Counted from the first letter of the stretch, positions 33,786 through 43,801 are shown. The stretch: DNA of 64,000 nt from Ktedonobacter racemifer DSM 44963 (GCF_000178855.1 NZ_ADVG01000001.1:1674001-1738000), one strand, 5' to 3'. Made by a program: numbers and translations. The notes: generated by a model from the letters alone, not told the origin.

Positions 33786-34946
33786 CTATCCTAATTGATA
33801 GGAGCCTATTTTGTCGCTAGCGCTCTCAGTAAACCAGAGTTGCGTTTCATCACTGGAGAGGGCAAGACCGAGCGGATAGGCACCACTCGTTGGAAGCGGC
33901 GTGAAGGTAAGTGTATCCGACTTCGCGTCGAGACGGGCCAGGGCGTTCTCAGAAGGTACGCTCATCCAGATATCGCCGTTGCTCAGCGCCACGACATCAT
34001 AGACTGTCCCGCCTGTCTCCTGACTCTTCTTTGAGGAGACCAGGTACGAGGTAAAACACGTACTGGCCGGCTCAAACTTCAGCAATTGGAGTTTGTTAAA
34101 GCCGGTAGCCCAGATAGTACCCTGGCGGTCGCTGGTGACCTGCATCAAGTAGAGCTGAGGATCGGGCAGAGGATAGAGTTGCACATTGCCGCTGGCGGGA
34201 TCAAGGCGCGCAAGCTGGGCGGAGCTCGATAATGTTATCCAGAGCATACCCTGGCGGTCCAGCGCCAGGCCGTAGGGATTGAGCTTCTGCACGCTGGGCT
34301 GAGCGGAGAGCGGATACTGCTGGACCTTGCCCGTTTTCGTATTCAACATGCCAACGGAGTCGGCATTCAGCTCGGTAAACCAGGCGTTGCCATGGGGATC
34401 GAAGACGATCTCGTTGGGGGCCGAAGAGAGCTTCAGTGTCTTCTGCGCATCCTGAGGATCGGGAATGCTCAAGGTCGGCAGGTGGTAATTTTTAAACTGT
34501 CCCGAACGTGGATCGTAGTGTCCAATAAAGTTGCCATACTCCTCGGCAAACCAGATCGTATCGTCGGGTGCAACCGTGACCCCCATCAAGCCACCCGCGC
34601 TCTCGGGAGGCGTCATTTGTTGTAGCGCGCGCGTTCGGGGATCAAGGACCGCCAGGTAGCCACGCGACATCTCGGAGAACCAGATACGGCCCTGTGAGTC
34701 GACAGCGGGCCGCATCAGGCCACTATGGGCTTGTGGCAGTGTATATTCACGAAAACGTCCCGAGGTAGAGAGGGTCAGGGGCGGAGCATCCTGAGTGCCG
34801 TTACTGCTACCCGCCTGGTTATCCTGGGTAAAATTGCTACAGGCAGGCAGCAGCCAGAGGAACAGGCAGAGCAAGGGTAGCAGCCACGTCAGCCGTCGAT
34901 TTTGTTGAGTATAGGGCAGGCCTTTAGTACGCCACATATTCGCCAT
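33786..34946 (-). CDS. Lipoprotein with Vgb/NHL-type beta-propeller
   Basis: A secreted lipoprotein with a basic N-region, hydrophobic core LLPLLCLFLWLLPAC and lipobox LPAC, then about 350 residues of propeller repeats such as DSQGRIWFSE, APDDTIWFAE, DPHGNAWFTE and DRQGMLWITL. The W-F/I-T/A-E pattern is that of virginiamycin B lyase-like proteins, but many such proteins are not lyases, so no enzymatic role is claimed. The start is at 34946 or 34937; both overlap the 3' end of mtaB, which suggests translational coupling. No Shine-Dalgarno is evident. Confidence 0.8.
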   Translation of the reverse strand: MANMWRTKGLPYTQQNRRLTWLLPLLCLFLWLLPACSNFTQDNQAGSSNGTQDAPPLTLSTSGRFREYTLPQAHSGLMRPAVDSQGRIWFSEMSRGYLAVLDPRTRALQQMTPPESAGGLMGVTVAPDDTIWFAEEYGNFIGHYDPRSGQFKNYHLPTLSIPDPQDAQKTLKLSSAPNEIVFDPHGNAWFTELNADSVGMLNTKTGKVQQYPLSAQPSVQKLNPYGLALDRQGMLWITLSSSAQLARLDPASGNVQLYPLPDPQLYLMQVTSDRQGTIWATGFNKLQLLKFEPASTCFTSYLVSSKKSQETGGTVYDVVALSNGDIWMSVPSENALARLDAKSDTLTFTPLPTSGAYPLGLALSSDETQLWFTESASDKIGSYQLG

Positions 34947-36411
34947 GGATGCCATCATCAACCAGATGCGAGAGACGTGCAGTGACCAACTTATGCTGCC
35001 AGGCGCCCTCAGGATTGGGGAGATCATGCAGTTCAACGCGCAGGTAGTTATCTGTCAGGCCCTCCCAGTAACCGTGCTTGGACTGCTCGATCAGCACATC
35101 CACGGTCTGGCCCAGGAACTGCTGGCGAAACTGGCGACTATGTTCCTCATTCAGGGTAAGCAGGCGAGCACTGCGCTCCTTCTTGACCACGTCCTTAATC
35201 TGTCCACGCATGCGTGCGGCTGCGGTTCCCTGGCGGGCGGAGAAGCGGAAGACATGCGTCTTGGCGAACTCCAGCTCTTGCGCAAGCTGATAGGTCAGCT
35301 CAAAATCTTCATCGGTCTCGCCAGGGAAACCAGTGATGATATCGGTACTGATGGCCACACCCGGGATGCGCTGCTTGGCAGTCAGAATAATCTCGCGATA
35401 GCGGGCACTATTATAGCGGCGAGCCATGCGACGCAGGATGTTGTCGGAGCCGCTCTGCATGGGCAGGTGGAAGTGGCGACACATACGCGGGTCCTGCCAG
35501 AGGTCCAGCCATTCCAGGCGGAAATCCTCAGGCTCCAGCGAGGAGACGCGGATGCGGGGCATATCGGTCTCACGCAGGAGGGTCGCGATCAGGTCACCCA
35601 GGTCCTTCTGTTCATCCCCTGCCGGATGGTAGTCGCCCAGGTGAATACCAGTCAGCACGATCTCCTGGTAGCCCGCGCGCGCCTTGCGCTGCACATGCTC
35701 CACGACAGAGTCGATGGTCCGGCTGCGCGAGTTGCCGCGCACGTAGGGAACGATGCAGTAGGTACAGCGATTATTACAGCCGTCCTGAACCTTCATCTGC
35801 ACACGGGTACGCGAGAAGATGCGCGCATTAGCCTGCTCAGTGGTTTGCGTATTATCGGTAAAGGGCGAGAGGCTGGAGGGATTTTCAGGCGCAGGCTCAG
35901 GCTCTGCCGGTAGGAGATCCAGGGCATTATCGCTCCCGATATGCTGCGTATCCAGCGGCAAGACGGGCAGAGCGCGGCGCGCAAGCATCTCATCTATAGG
36001 AGGAGTGGGCGCCTCTGGCTCTACAGAAGCGACCTGGCCTGCCATCGACTCATAGCGCTGCTTAATGGTCTCGACCAGCGAGTCTTTGCCAGTGTTGCCA
36101 ATCACCATATCGACGCCGGGGAGCGCGGCCACGCCCTGCGGATTCAGCTCGGCATAACAGCCGGTTACCACGAGAAAGGCGTCTGGATGGCGGCGCTGGG
36201 CCTGTGCGATAAGCTGGCGCGAGCTGCGGTCGCCCAGATGCGTCACGGTGCAGGTGTTGACAATATAGATATCGGCGGCCTCGTCAAAGCCACGCTGAAT
36301 AAAGCCAGCAGTGCTCATCTGCTCACCAATAGCCTCGCTATCGGCCTGATTTACCTTACAGCCAAGCGTCGTAACGGCGAATGTGGTTTCTTGTGTTGTG
36401 TGCTCAGGCAT
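34924..36411 (-). CDS. mtaB: tRNA t6A37 methylthiotransferase (MtaB)
   Basis: A 495-residue radical-SAM methylthiotransferase that converts t6A37 to ms2t6A37 in tRNA. The N-terminal MTTase domain has LGCKVN, VNTCTVT and VTGCYAE cysteines for the second cluster. The SAM cluster is CNNRCTYC, followed by GYQEIVLTGIHLGDY; a TRAM domain closes the protein. A Pro/Glu-rich linker of about 75 residues (about 125-200) between the two cluster domains is longer than usual. Its last bases overlap the lipoprotein gene start. Confidence 0.92.
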   Translation of the reverse strand: MPEHTTQETTFAVTTLGCKVNQADSEAIGEQMSTAGFIQRGFDEAADIYIVNTCTVTHLGDRSSRQLIAQAQRRHPDAFLVVTGCYAELNPQGVAALPGVDMVIGNTGKDSLVETIKQRYESMAGQVASVEPEAPTPPIDEMLARRALPVLPLDTQHIGSDNALDLLPAEPEPAPENPSSLSPFTDNTQTTEQANARIFSRTRVQMKVQDGCNNRCTYCIVPYVRGNSRSRTIDSVVEHVQRKARAGYQEIVLTGIHLGDYHPAGDEQKDLGDLIATLLRETDMPRIRVSSLEPEDFRLEWLDLWQDPRMCRHFHLPMQSGSDNILRRMARRYNSARYREIILTAKQRIPGVAISTDIITGFPGETDEDFELTYQLAQELEFAKTHVFRFSARQGTAAARMRGQIKDVVKKERSARLLTLNEEHSRQFRQQFLGQTVDVLIEQSKHGYWEGLTDNYLRVELHDLPNPEGAWQHKLVTARLSHLVDDGIHGEYVAY

Positions 36412-36589
36412 CTTTACTACTATTCTTCCACGCGCTCTTTACGTTATCCAGGAGGGTTTGTCTTAAGAGTTGGTTGGTATCTGTGCATGATTATAGCGCA
36501 TTATGCTTTGATTGGATAGTGTTTCCAGCCTTTTTGTGGCTGTAGGGATACCAGCCATAGCTCCACGCTCCGGCTCGCAAGCTCGCCGG

Positions 36590-36654
36590 AGGGTAAAAGG
36601 ATGTGTGCGTGGCAAACGGCTTTGCCGTTTGCCACGCACACATCCTTTTACCCT
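36590..36654. terminator. Long hairpin, 31-bp perfect arms
   Basis: Arms 36590-36620 and 36624-36654 with a TTT loop. A separate 7-bp hairpin CTCCGGC/GCCGGAG (36568-36591) abuts it, and the short motif TGAGCGCCGCAGGCG follows. It lies upstream of mtaB and after DUF2085 (both minus strand). Confidence 0.7.
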
Positions 36655-36693
36655 CTGAGCGCCGCAGGCGCGAAGAGTTGAGTCGTTGCTTGC

Positions 36694-37350
36694 TTATTCA
36701 GTCTGAGAAGAGGCTGCAACGATGTTCTGTTGGCCCGGTATCCTCGTAGGATAGGGAGAGGCTACGGGAAGTAAAAGGCTCTTTTGCATCATGGGGAGGG
36801 CGAACCAGACATTGCCGAGGCCGAAGAGCGTACCTGTCAACAGGCGGAGCTGCCAGGTGCTTTCGCGTAGACCGAACATCTGCGTTAGCCCATCCCAGGC
36901 GATGGGAAGCATCAGGATCACCCAGAACCACCAGGGAATGCCGGGTATGCGCTTCTTGGAGAGGGTAAAGATCAGGCTGCCAATGAACATCGAGGTATAG
37001 ATTGAAAAGTTGCGTGCGCACATGCCGAGCTGGTGACCAAAGATGTAGAAGGAGTGCGAGGGAATCTGCGCGCAGACTAGGTGCAGCGTGTAGAAAATGG
37101 GCTTAGAGAGGACGTCCAGTCCCAGGTAGGAGAGGAAGGGGACAGAGATGGCGGCAAAAACGAGTATTCCCAGACCGACGGTAACAATCGTCGCCCAGTG
37201 CTCGGTGAGAAAATCTCCCATCTTATTAGAGAAGTCCGACAGGGATTGAATGATACGGGGCTGCTTGCGAGCTGGTCGGGAAAGTTGACCCGGCCTCAAT
37301 GGTAGCTGCTGTTTACCACGCCCAGTTGTATGCAGAGAAGATGTTGCCAT
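36694..37350 (-). CDS. DUF2085 membrane protein
   Basis: A 218-residue protein with about four membrane segments. CAQIPSHSFYIFGHQLGMCA, then RNFSIYTSMFIG, is the DUF2085 signature, with conserved Cys and His that may bind a metal or redox partner. Family function is unknown. It starts 36 bases after a glutaredoxin-like gene, so the two likely form an operon; that suggests, but does not show, a link to thiol redox at the membrane. Confidence 0.85.
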   Translation of the reverse strand: MATSSLHTTGRGKQQLPLRPGQLSRPARKQPRIIQSLSDFSNKMGDFLTEHWATIVTVGLGILVFAAISVPFLSYLGLDVLSKPIFYTLHLVCAQIPSHSFYIFGHQLGMCARNFSIYTSMFIGSLIFTLSKKRIPGIPWWFWVILMLPIAWDGLTQMFGLRESTWQLRLLTGTLFGLGNVWFALPMMQKSLLLPVASPYPTRIPGQQNIVAASSQTE

Positions 37351-37386
37351 GATGCTTTAACCTTCGCTTGCCCTTCTTCTATAACG

Positions 37387-37671
37387 CTATACGCCAAAGG
37401 CGCTCGCCAGTGTCTCATACTCTATACGCCCCTCGGCGAGAATAGTTTCATCACGTACTACAACGGGGATACGGTAGCGATACGTCTCAAAGAGCGCCAT
37501 ATCGCTGCGAATATCGACCTCGTCTAATAGGAACTCGACCACGGACGCGATCTCATCTAATATGTCGCGGGCCTCATCACAGAGATGGCAGCCTGCTTTT
37601 GTATAGAATATGACCTTCGGCAAGGCCTGGGGTGACGCTTCGCTCAAAAATCCGCTTCCTTTCCCGCACAT
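37387..37671 (-). CDS. Glutaredoxin-like protein (DUF836 type)
   Basis: A 94-residue thioredoxin-fold protein with the CxxC active site in AGCHLCDEARDILDEI and the cis-Pro in RYRIPVVV. DUF836-type proteins are small thiol oxidoreductases. Start choice is open: ATG at 37671 has little upstream, whereas an in-frame TTG at 37647 has AAAGGAAG at good spacing and would remove eight residues. Co-transcribed with the DUF2085 gene. Confidence 0.8.
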   Translation of the reverse strand: MCGKGSGFLSEASPQALPKVIFYTKAGCHLCDEARDILDEIASVVEFLLDEVDIRSDMALFETYRYRIPVVVRDETILAEGRIEYETLASAFGV

Positions 37672-37743
37672 CTGCTAGCTTCGCTTTTAATCATACTACG
37701 CCCTCTGCAAGAAGGCAATGCTATAAGTCCGTTGTCTCATAGG

Positions 37744-37807
37744 GAGTAAGGTGTGTGCGCGTGGGAAGCAGGGCATGCCCTGCTTCCCACGCGCACACAC
37801 CTTACTC
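37744..37807. terminator. Perfect 64-base palindrome
   Basis: Halves 37744-37775 and 37776-37807 are exact reverse complements (32-bp stem). It separates the bcp gene from the glutaredoxin-like gene, both on the minus strand. Confidence 0.7.
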
Positions 37808-37844
37808 AGAAGGCTCGTTACACGAGCCAAGGCTGGCAGCAGAC

Positions 37845-38342
37845 TTAGAGTTGAAGAGCCTCGACTGCCTCAAGCACTTCGTTGGCGTGATCGTCGGGCT
37901 TTACCTTGGGCCAGATTTTGCGAATGACGCCTTCTTTATCGATCAAGAAGGTGGCGCGCTCAACGCCCATGTATTTCTTGCCGTACATGCTCTTCTCTTT
38001 ATACACATCATAGCTTTGGGCTACCTGTGCCTCGGTGTCGGAGAGCAGCGGGAAGGGCAGGCCGAACTTCTCAGCAAACTTCTGATGCGATTTCACGCTA
38101 TCCTTGCTGATGCCCAGCACCACAACTCCGCGCTGCTGCATCAGGTGATTGGCATCGCGGAACGAGCAAGCTTCCAGAGTACAGCCTGGCGTATCGTCTT
38201 TTGGATAGAAGTATAATACAACAACGTGATCGCGGAGTGCGCTTAACTGCACCTGGCCGTTTTTTACCACGTCGTCGCTGCCAATCGCAGGCAAGGTGAA
38301 ATCAGGAGCAAGCTGTTGCTCCTCGACTTGTATCTCACTCAT
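37845..38342 (-). CDS. bcp: Thioredoxin-dependent peroxiredoxin, Bcp/PrxQ type
   Basis: A 165-residue atypical 2-Cys peroxiredoxin that reduces hydroperoxides. DDTPGCTLEACSFRD contains the peroxidatic Cys and a resolving Cys five residues later, the PrxQ pattern. YFYPKDDTPGCT is the family motif. The gene is divergent from the molybdenum hydroxylase operon, with a 389-base gap between. Confidence 0.94.
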   Translation of the reverse strand: MSEIQVEEQQLAPDFTLPAIGSDDVVKNGQVQLSALRDHVVVLYFYPKDDTPGCTLEACSFRDANHLMQQRGVVVLGISKDSVKSHQKFAEKFGLPFPLLSDTEAQVAQSYDVYKEKSMYGKKYMGVERATFLIDKEGVIRKIWPKVKPDDHANEVLEAVEALQL

Positions 38343-38731
38343 AAAACGACCTCACTTCAAAATGGTTTTCATTGACCTTCAGTGTACCACAATGGGGTCC
38401 CAACGTAAAAAAACCTCAAAATTCCGGTAAGGGTCTGATGGGCAAGAGTGAAACCGGATATTTCCGCTAAGCTTGCGACCCGGTGCTTTTCTAGTTCCTC
38501 TCACATGGAGACCATTCCAAAATCTCCTCATAAGGCCGCTTCATTCGCCCATTGATATTATTGATGTGTCAAAGAGAAAACATCAATGCCCGAGATGCAT
38601 TTTTGTTGTGTTTTTTTATTCAATTTATAATAGTATATGTCGATTTGGTTTGACGTGACCAGAGTTAGCCGCTACGCATTGTCATGCATTTTCGGCGCAA
38701 ACTGCGAGTTCCGTTTCACAGGAGAGAAATA
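38343..38731. other. Divergent intergenic region, bcp and molybdenum enzyme operon
   Basis: 389 bases, AT-richer than its surroundings towards 38570-38650. It holds the promoter at 38603-38631. I looked for a molybdenum-cofactor riboswitch, which sometimes precedes such operons, and see no convincing match. Confidence 0.5.
38603..38631 (+). promoter_or_regulatory. Sigma-70-type promoter for molybdenum hydroxylase operon
   Basis: TTGTTG (38603-38608), a 17-base spacer and a consensus TATAAT (38626-38631). The first gene starts at 38732, leaving a leader of about 95 bases. Confidence 0.65.
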
Positions 38732-39238
38732 ATGGACCTTGAGATTACTTTACAGGTAAACGGAACGATGCATCGGCTATCCGTTGATACCCGTACGACC
38801 CTCCTGGACGCACTGCGCGAGCGCCTTGGGATTACGGGCCCCAAGAAGGGCTGCGACCATGGCCAGTGTGGCGCGTGTACTATCCTGGTAGATGGCCGAC
38901 GAATCACGTGCTGCCTCAGCCTGGCCGTCGCCTTTGAGAACACTCAGATCGTCACCATCGAAGGGCTGGCCGATGGCGAGAATCTCCATCCGCTCCAGCG
39001 CGCGTTCGTTGATCACGATGCTCTCCAGTGTGGCTATTGCACTCCCGGGCAAATTTGCTCGGCGGTCGGCATGTTACGCGAGGCCGAGGCTGGCTGGCCC
39101 AGTGTGGTTAGCCCTGACGTGAACGCTGAACATATCACGCTCGATGATCAGGAGATTCGTGAACGCATGAGTGGCAATCTCTGCCGGTGCGCCGCGTATG
39201 CCAACATCGTTCCTGCGATTAAAGAGGTACTACCATGA
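38732..39238 (+). CDS. Molybdenum hydroxylase, [2Fe-2S] subunit (PaoA/YagT type)
   Basis: A 168-residue small subunit carrying two [2Fe-2S] clusters that pass electrons from Moco to FAD. The plant-type cluster is [16 protein letters not shown] with a distal Cys, and the second is QCGYCTPGQ with NLCRCAAY. The ATG at 38732 follows CAGGAGAG; the frame is open 16 codons upstream. It has no Tat signal, unlike the periplasmic E. coli PaoA, so the complex is predicted to be cytosolic. Its stop overlaps the next start by 4 bases (ATGA). Confidence 0.93.
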   Translation: MDLEITLQVNGTMHRLSVDTRTTLLDALRERLGITGPKKGCDHGQCGACTILVDGRRITCCLSLAVAFENTQIVTIEGLADGENLHPLQRAFVDHDALQCGYCTPGQICSAVGMLREAEAGWPSVVSPDVNAEHITLDDQEIRERMSGNLCRCAAYANIVPAIKEVLP

Positions 39239-40233
39239 ATCCTTTCCGCTACGAGCGCGCCAGCGATGCTTCCAGTGCCATTGCGCTCCTTGCCCAGGCG
39301 CCAAATGGGGCCTATCTCGGTGGAGGAACAAATCTCATCGATCATATGAAACTGGGGTTGCGGCACCCTGATCTGCTCGTCGATATTACTCGCCTGCCCT
39401 ATGATCATATCGAAGTGCTGGCTGATGGGGGTGTGCGCATTGGCGCGATGGTGCGCAACAGCGACTTGGCGGCGGATCGCACGATCCGCGCACGCTATCC
39501 GCTGGTCTCGCAGGCGTTGCTCGCAGGCGCTTCCGGGCAACTGCGCAACCTTGCCACAACGGGTGGCAACTTGTTACAGCGCACACGCTGTATCTACTTT
39601 CAAGATATCTCGAAACCATGTAACAAGCGCGAGCCTGGCAGTGGCTGTGCTGCGCGCGATGGATATCACCGCGACCTCGCCATCCTCGGTACCTCGCAGA
39701 ACTGTATTGCCACACATCCCTCAGATATGGCCGTCGCTCTGGTCGCCCTTGACGCGCTTGTGCGCACACAGGGACCACACGGGGAACGCACCATTCCACT
39801 CATGGACTTGTATCGTCTCCCGGGCAACGAACCGCAGCACGATACGGTAATTACGCATGGAGAGTTGATTACAGCCATTGACCTGCCGCCGTTGCCATAC
39901 GCAGCAACACACTCGCGCTATCGCAAGGTACGCGACCGGGCCTCCTACGCCTTCGCGCTTGTCTCGGTTGCCGCAGCGCTTGATTTCGCCGATGGCGTTA
40001 TCCGCGACGTACGTATTGCCTTTGGCGGCATCGCACCCATGCCCTGGCGGGCGAAGAAGGCCGAAGCAGCGCTACGCGGCAAACCCGCGAGCGAGGAACT
40101 CTTCCGCCAGGCAGCCGATGCCGAGCTGGCTGACGCGCAACCATTGCCTGGTAACGCCTTCAAAATCCCTCTTACCCGCAATACCCTGGCGCGTATGCTG
40201 CTTGACCTTGTAGAGGAGAAAAACCAGCCATGA
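39235..40233 (+). CDS. Molybdenum hydroxylase, FAD subunit (PaoB/YagS type)
   Basis: A 332-residue FAD-binding subunit. The FAD motif is [17 protein letters not shown] and [13 protein letters not shown]. The insert with Cys at [20 protein letters not shown] carries the cysteines that bind an extra [4Fe-4S] cluster in PaoB and in 4-hydroxybenzoyl-CoA reductase, which places this complex with PaoABC and not with ordinary xanthine dehydrogenases. It overlaps both neighbours by 4 bases, indicating tight translational coupling. Confidence 0.92.
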   Translation: MNPFRYERASDASSAIALLAQAPNGAYLGGGTNLIDHMKLGLRHPDLLVDITRLPYDHIEVLADGGVRIGAMVRNSDLAADRTIRARYPLVSQALLAGASGQLRNLATTGGNLLQRTRCIYFQDISKPCNKREPGSGCAARDGYHRDLAILGTSQNCIATHPSDMAVALVALDALVRTQGPHGERTIPLMDLYRLPGNEPQHDTVITHGELITAIDLPPLPYAATHSRYRKVRDRASYAFALVSVAAALDFADGVIRDVRIAFGGIAPMPWRAKKAEAALRGKPASEELFRQAADAELADAQPLPGNAFKIPLTRNTLARMLLDLVEEKNQP

Positions 40234-42326
40234 AGATGCAACTTATTACGCGCTCAATTGGTGCGCCAATCAATCGAATCGACGGCATTCAAAAGGCCAC
40301 TGGCAAGGCGAAATATGCCTACGAGTACCCGGTCGAGGGTGCAGCCTATGCCTTCCCGGTCCAGAGCACCATCGCCAGAGGGCGAGTCTCAGCAATCGAT
40401 GCGAGCGCGGCGCGAGCGCGGCCCGGCGTCATCACGGTGCTCTCGCACGAGAACGCGCCACGGCTTGCGCACCTTGCCAACACGGAATTGGAGGTGTTCC
40501 AGACAGATGCCGTGGCTTATCATGGTCAATTTGTCGCGGCTGTTGTTGCCGAGACATCTGAGATCGCGCGGCAGGCAGCGGAACTCGTGGTCGTGCACTA
40601 CGAGGAGTTGCCCCATCACGTCGAACTGCGCGCTGATGACAAGGCTCTCTACAAGCCACCGACAGTCCATGAAGGGCAAGATGTGACCGACAGATTCGAT
40701 GGGGATGTTGAGGGCGCGCTGAACTCTGCGGCTGTCTTGCTCGACCAGACCTATACCACCCCAGCTGAGCATAACAATCCACTCGAAACGCATGCGAGCA
40801 TTGCGATCTGGGACAACGCTGGCATCACCATCTACGATTCAAACCAGGGACCCCATGCCATCCGGGACACCATTGCAACGGCGTTCAGGCAGCCCCCCGA
40901 GCGTATTCACATCATCACACAGTATGTTGGCGGCGGCTTCGGTTCCAAATTATCTGCGCACCCACCCATCATCCTCGCCGTCATGGCAGCGCAGGTGACG
41001 AAACGACCGGTGAAGCTTGCTCTCACACGGCAACAGATGTTCTCGCTGACTGGCTATCGTACTCCAACAATACAGCGCATCCGCCTTGGTGCAGATAACA
41101 ATGGCCATTTAACGGCGATTGCGCACGATGTGATCGAACAAACCTCGACCTCTTATGAATTCGCCGAACATGTCGCTGTTGTGGCGCGGCGCATGTACGC
41201 AGCTCCCAACCGCCGCACCACACACCGGGTGGCACGACTAGACATGCCTGTGCCAACATATATGCGCGCTCCAGGCGAGTGCTCGGGTATGTTCGCTCTT
41301 GAGTCTGCAATGGACGAGTTGGCCATTGCCTGTGGGATTGATCCGATTGAGTTGCGTATTCGCAACGAACCCACGATTGACCCTGAAACGGGACATCCCT
41401 TTAGCAGTCGCGGGCTCGTCGCCTGCCTGCGGGAAGGGGCGCGTCGCTTCGGCTGGCAACAGCGTGATCCGACTCCCCGGGCGCGGCAAGAAGGACGCTG
41501 GCTCATCGGAACTGGCGTCGCTTCCTCAACGTACCCGGTCTACTACTCCCCTGCGTCGGCGTCCGCGCAGGTTGACCACAAGGGAAATTACCAGGTTCAT
41601 ATCGACGCCACAGACATCGGAACTGGAGCGCGCACGGCGCTCACTCAGATCGCGGCGGATGTGCTCGAAGCACCGTTAGAGCAGGTTCAGCTCATGATAG
41701 GCAATAGCGACCAGCCAGCGGCGGGCTATGCCGGAGGTTCATCGGGTACCGACTCGTGGGGATGGGCTATCTTTAACGCGGCGAACGCGCTCCACACAAA
41801 GCTGCGAGACGAATGTGGAGGAGTCATACCAGCGGAAGGGCTCTCGGCAAGTGGCACATTTGACGCCAATCCCGAGTTGCAACAGTTCGCCATGCATTCC
41901 TTTGGCGCACAATTCGCCGAGGTGCATATCAATAGAGATACCGGCGAAATCCGCGTGCCACGGCTCCTGGGAGTCTTTGCCGCCGGGAACATCGTCAACC
42001 CGAAGACGGCCCATTCCCAATTTATGGGAGGAATGACATGGGGCCTGTCAATGGCGCTACACGAAGCGAGCGTACTGGATCCGCGCTTTGGGAATTATGT
42101 GAACCACGATTTCGCGGGATACCATATCGCGACCAACGCGGATGTCGGCACAATTGACGTGGTATGGCTCGAAGAGGATGATCCGCATGTGAACCCGCTG
42201 GGCACAAAAGGCATAGGCGAAATCGGGATCGTTGGCACAGCTGCCGCAATCGCCAACGCCGCCTATCACGCGACAGGTATTCGTGTGCGCGACCTGCCTA
42301 TCACACTGGATAAGTTCTTGTCGTGA
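40230..42326 (+). CDS. Molybdenum hydroxylase, Moco-binding subunit (PaoC/YagR type)
   Basis: A 698-residue catalytic subunit with the molybdopterin-binding domains. Seen are [11 protein letters not shown] (cofactor loop), [20 protein letters not shown] and the catalytic Glu in [16 protein letters not shown]. It probably oxidises aldehydes or aromatic carbonyl substrates; the natural substrate cannot be read from sequence. No PaoD/XdhC-type maturation gene follows; the operon ends here and is abutted by an IS607-type element. Confidence 0.93.
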   Translation: MKMQLITRSIGAPINRIDGIQKATGKAKYAYEYPVEGAAYAFPVQSTIARGRVSAIDASAARARPGVITVLSHENAPRLAHLANTELEVFQTDAVAYHGQFVAAVVAETSEIARQAAELVVVHYEELPHHVELRADDKALYKPPTVHEGQDVTDRFDGDVEGALNSAAVLLDQTYTTPAEHNNPLETHASIAIWDNAGITIYDSNQGPHAIRDTIATAFRQPPERIHIITQYVGGGFGSKLSAHPPIILAVMAAQVTKRPVKLALTRQQMFSLTGYRTPTIQRIRLGADNNGHLTAIAHDVIEQTSTSYEFAEHVAVVARRMYAAPNRRTTHRVARLDMPVPTYMRAPGECSGMFALESAMDELAIACGIDPIELRIRNEPTIDPETGHPFSSRGLVACLREGARRFGWQQRDPTPRARQEGRWLIGTGVASSTYPVYYSPASASAQVDHKGNYQVHIDATDIGTGARTALTQIAADVLEAPLEQVQLMIGNSDQPAAGYAGGSSGTDSWGWAIFNAANALHTKLRDECGGVIPAEGLSASGTFDANPELQQFAMHSFGAQFAEVHINRDTGEIRVPRLLGVFAAGNIVNPKTAHSQFMGGMTWGLSMALHEASVLDPRFGNYVNHDFAGYHIATNADVGTIDVVWLEEDDPHVNPLGTKGIGEIGIVGTAAAIANAAYHATGIRVRDLPITLDKFLS

Positions 42327-42329
42327 CAA

Positions 42330-42505
42330 CTGCTACCTTTCTCATACTCGAACGTGTGTAAACACCCTCGAGCGGTCAGTTCTTCCTGCTTCATCGTCGA
42401 TAGCCAGCGCACGGGAACCTTTGGATCGGCCCTCCCGTTTTGGTCTCACATCAACTCCCCAGGCATTTTACGTCCGGCGGTAGCCACTCTCCAGGACGGC
42501 CAGCT
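42330..42505 (-). ncRNA. Probable omega RNA region of second TnpB
   Basis: Downstream of tnpB on the minus strand lie CCAGCTT/AAGCTGG across the stop codon, then GGCTACCGCC, GTCC/GGAC and CCAAAACGGGAGGG-type segments. The position suits an omega RNA 3' end, but the exact boundary cannot be set. Confidence 0.35.
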
Positions 42506-43801
42506 TTACGCGTGAAGCTGGCGAAGCTCTTCTGTTGCGAACCACAGCAAATTCAAGGCGGCATTGAGATCCCGGTCGATCACCAGCCCACAGGCCACGC
42601 ACTCATAGGTGCGGTGTTTGAGCGGCATGCGCTTTTTGACCTGCCCACAGCACGAACAGCGTTTGGTCGAAGGGAACCAGCGCGAGGCGATGAAGAGCTC
42701 TCCCCCGGCGTTGGCCACTTTGGTCTTGAGGAACTGCAACAGTTGCCCCATCGCGGCATCGGCCACGGCACGCGAGAGCTTCCGGTTGGCCATCATCCCC
42801 AGGATGTTGAGGTCTTCGATGCCGATGGCCCCACAGGTGCGCGCCAGTTCGGTCGTGAACTTGTGCTGCACATCCCGCCGAATGTTGGCGATCTGCTGAT
42901 GCTTGCGTGCGACCTTGAGTCGTTGCTTCTCGTAATTCTTACTGAACACGGTTCGCCTGGTTTGCGGGTCTTTCGTCTTCTCTTTCTTACTGAGTTGGCG
43001 TTGCAGCTTGCCGAGTTTCTTGAGATGGAGCGCTAATGGCCTTTGGTTCTCAAGCCTGCGCCCATCGCTCACCACAGCAGCGTGCTTTACGCCCACATCT
43101 ACCCCCACCACGGCTTCGGGCGTTGTGGGGCGCTCCCGTGTGATGTCTCCTTGGATGGAGACGTACCAGTGCCCCGCTTCACAGCAGACCGTCGCCCCCA
43201 GGATCTTGACGCGTTCGCACACGACGTGCTTGCGCTGGTTGCGCTTCTTCGTGGGAGTGGTGGCTTTCCCCTTTTCGACGAAGCGCAGTTTTTCGGCGAG
43301 GTTCACCGTTCCCAGTCTGCGTAAGAGCTTGCCTCGGTCCTTCTTCGTTTGGCGCTGATCGAGGATGAAGCGGCCAAGTCCGGGAATCGAGATCCAATGG
43401 CTTCCCAAGGTGAATTTATCGTTGGAGAGATAGAACGACTCGTGCGACTTCCCCTTTTTCTTGTACTGCGGGTAGTTCGCTCGGCCCGCAAAGAAGTTGT
43501 CATAGGCGTTTTTGAGGTCATCGAACGCACCCTCCACCACACACTTCGTCACCTGATAGGTCCACGGATACTCCTGCTCCCGGATCTGGTTGAATTGCTT
43601 CTTGAGTGCGAGGGCATATGGCGGTTTGAGCACGCGCTGCTCTTCGGGAACGGTTTCCTGCTCGGCTTTGTACGCCTGATACTGCTTCTCCCACTGCTCC
43701 CGTCCCCAGTTGTAGATAAACCGCCTCGTGCCACAGGCTCGTTTGAGATACTCCACCTGTTCAGGGGTGGGGTTCATCCGAATCTTGTGTGCGGTTTTCA
43801 T
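42506..43801 (-). CDS. tnpB: RNA-guided endonuclease TnpB (IS607 type)
   Basis: A 431-residue TnpB. Catalytic sites: Asp in VVGVDVGVKHAAVV, Glu in IGIEDLNILGM and Asp in LVIDRDLNAALNLL. The zinc finger CSCCGQ...CVACG is intact. The start at 43801 (MKTAHKIRMNPTPEQ) is preferred over the longer frame from 43864, which covers non-conserved sequence. All motifs are complete, so the nuclease may still work although the recombinase is broken. Confidence 0.9.
   Translation of the reverse strand: MKTAHKIRMNPTPEQVEYLKRACGTRRFIYNWGREQWEKQYQAYKAEQETVPEEQRVLKPPYALALKKQFNQIREQEYPWTYQVTKCVVEGAFDDLKNAYDNFFAGRANYPQYKKKGKSHESFYLSNDKFTLGSHWISIPGLGRFILDQRQTKKDRGKLLRRLGTVNLAEKLRFVEKGKATTPTKKRNQRKHVVCERVKILGATVCCEAGHWYVSIQGDITRERPTTPEAVVGVDVGVKHAAVVSDGRRLENQRPLALHLKKLGKLQRQLSKKEKTKDPQTRRTVFSKNYEKQRLKVARKHQQIANIRRDVQHKFTTELARTCGAIGIEDLNILGMMANRKLSRAVADAAMGQLLQFLKTKVANAGGELFIASRWFPSTKRCSCCGQVKKRMPLKHRTYECVACGLVIDRDLNAALNLLWFATEELRQLHA

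Noticed and set aside
38343..38731. Molybdenum-cofactor riboswitch before the molybdenum hydroxylase operon
   Set aside because: The position is suggestive, but I cannot find the conserved Moco motif blocks; only an ordinary promoter is visible.
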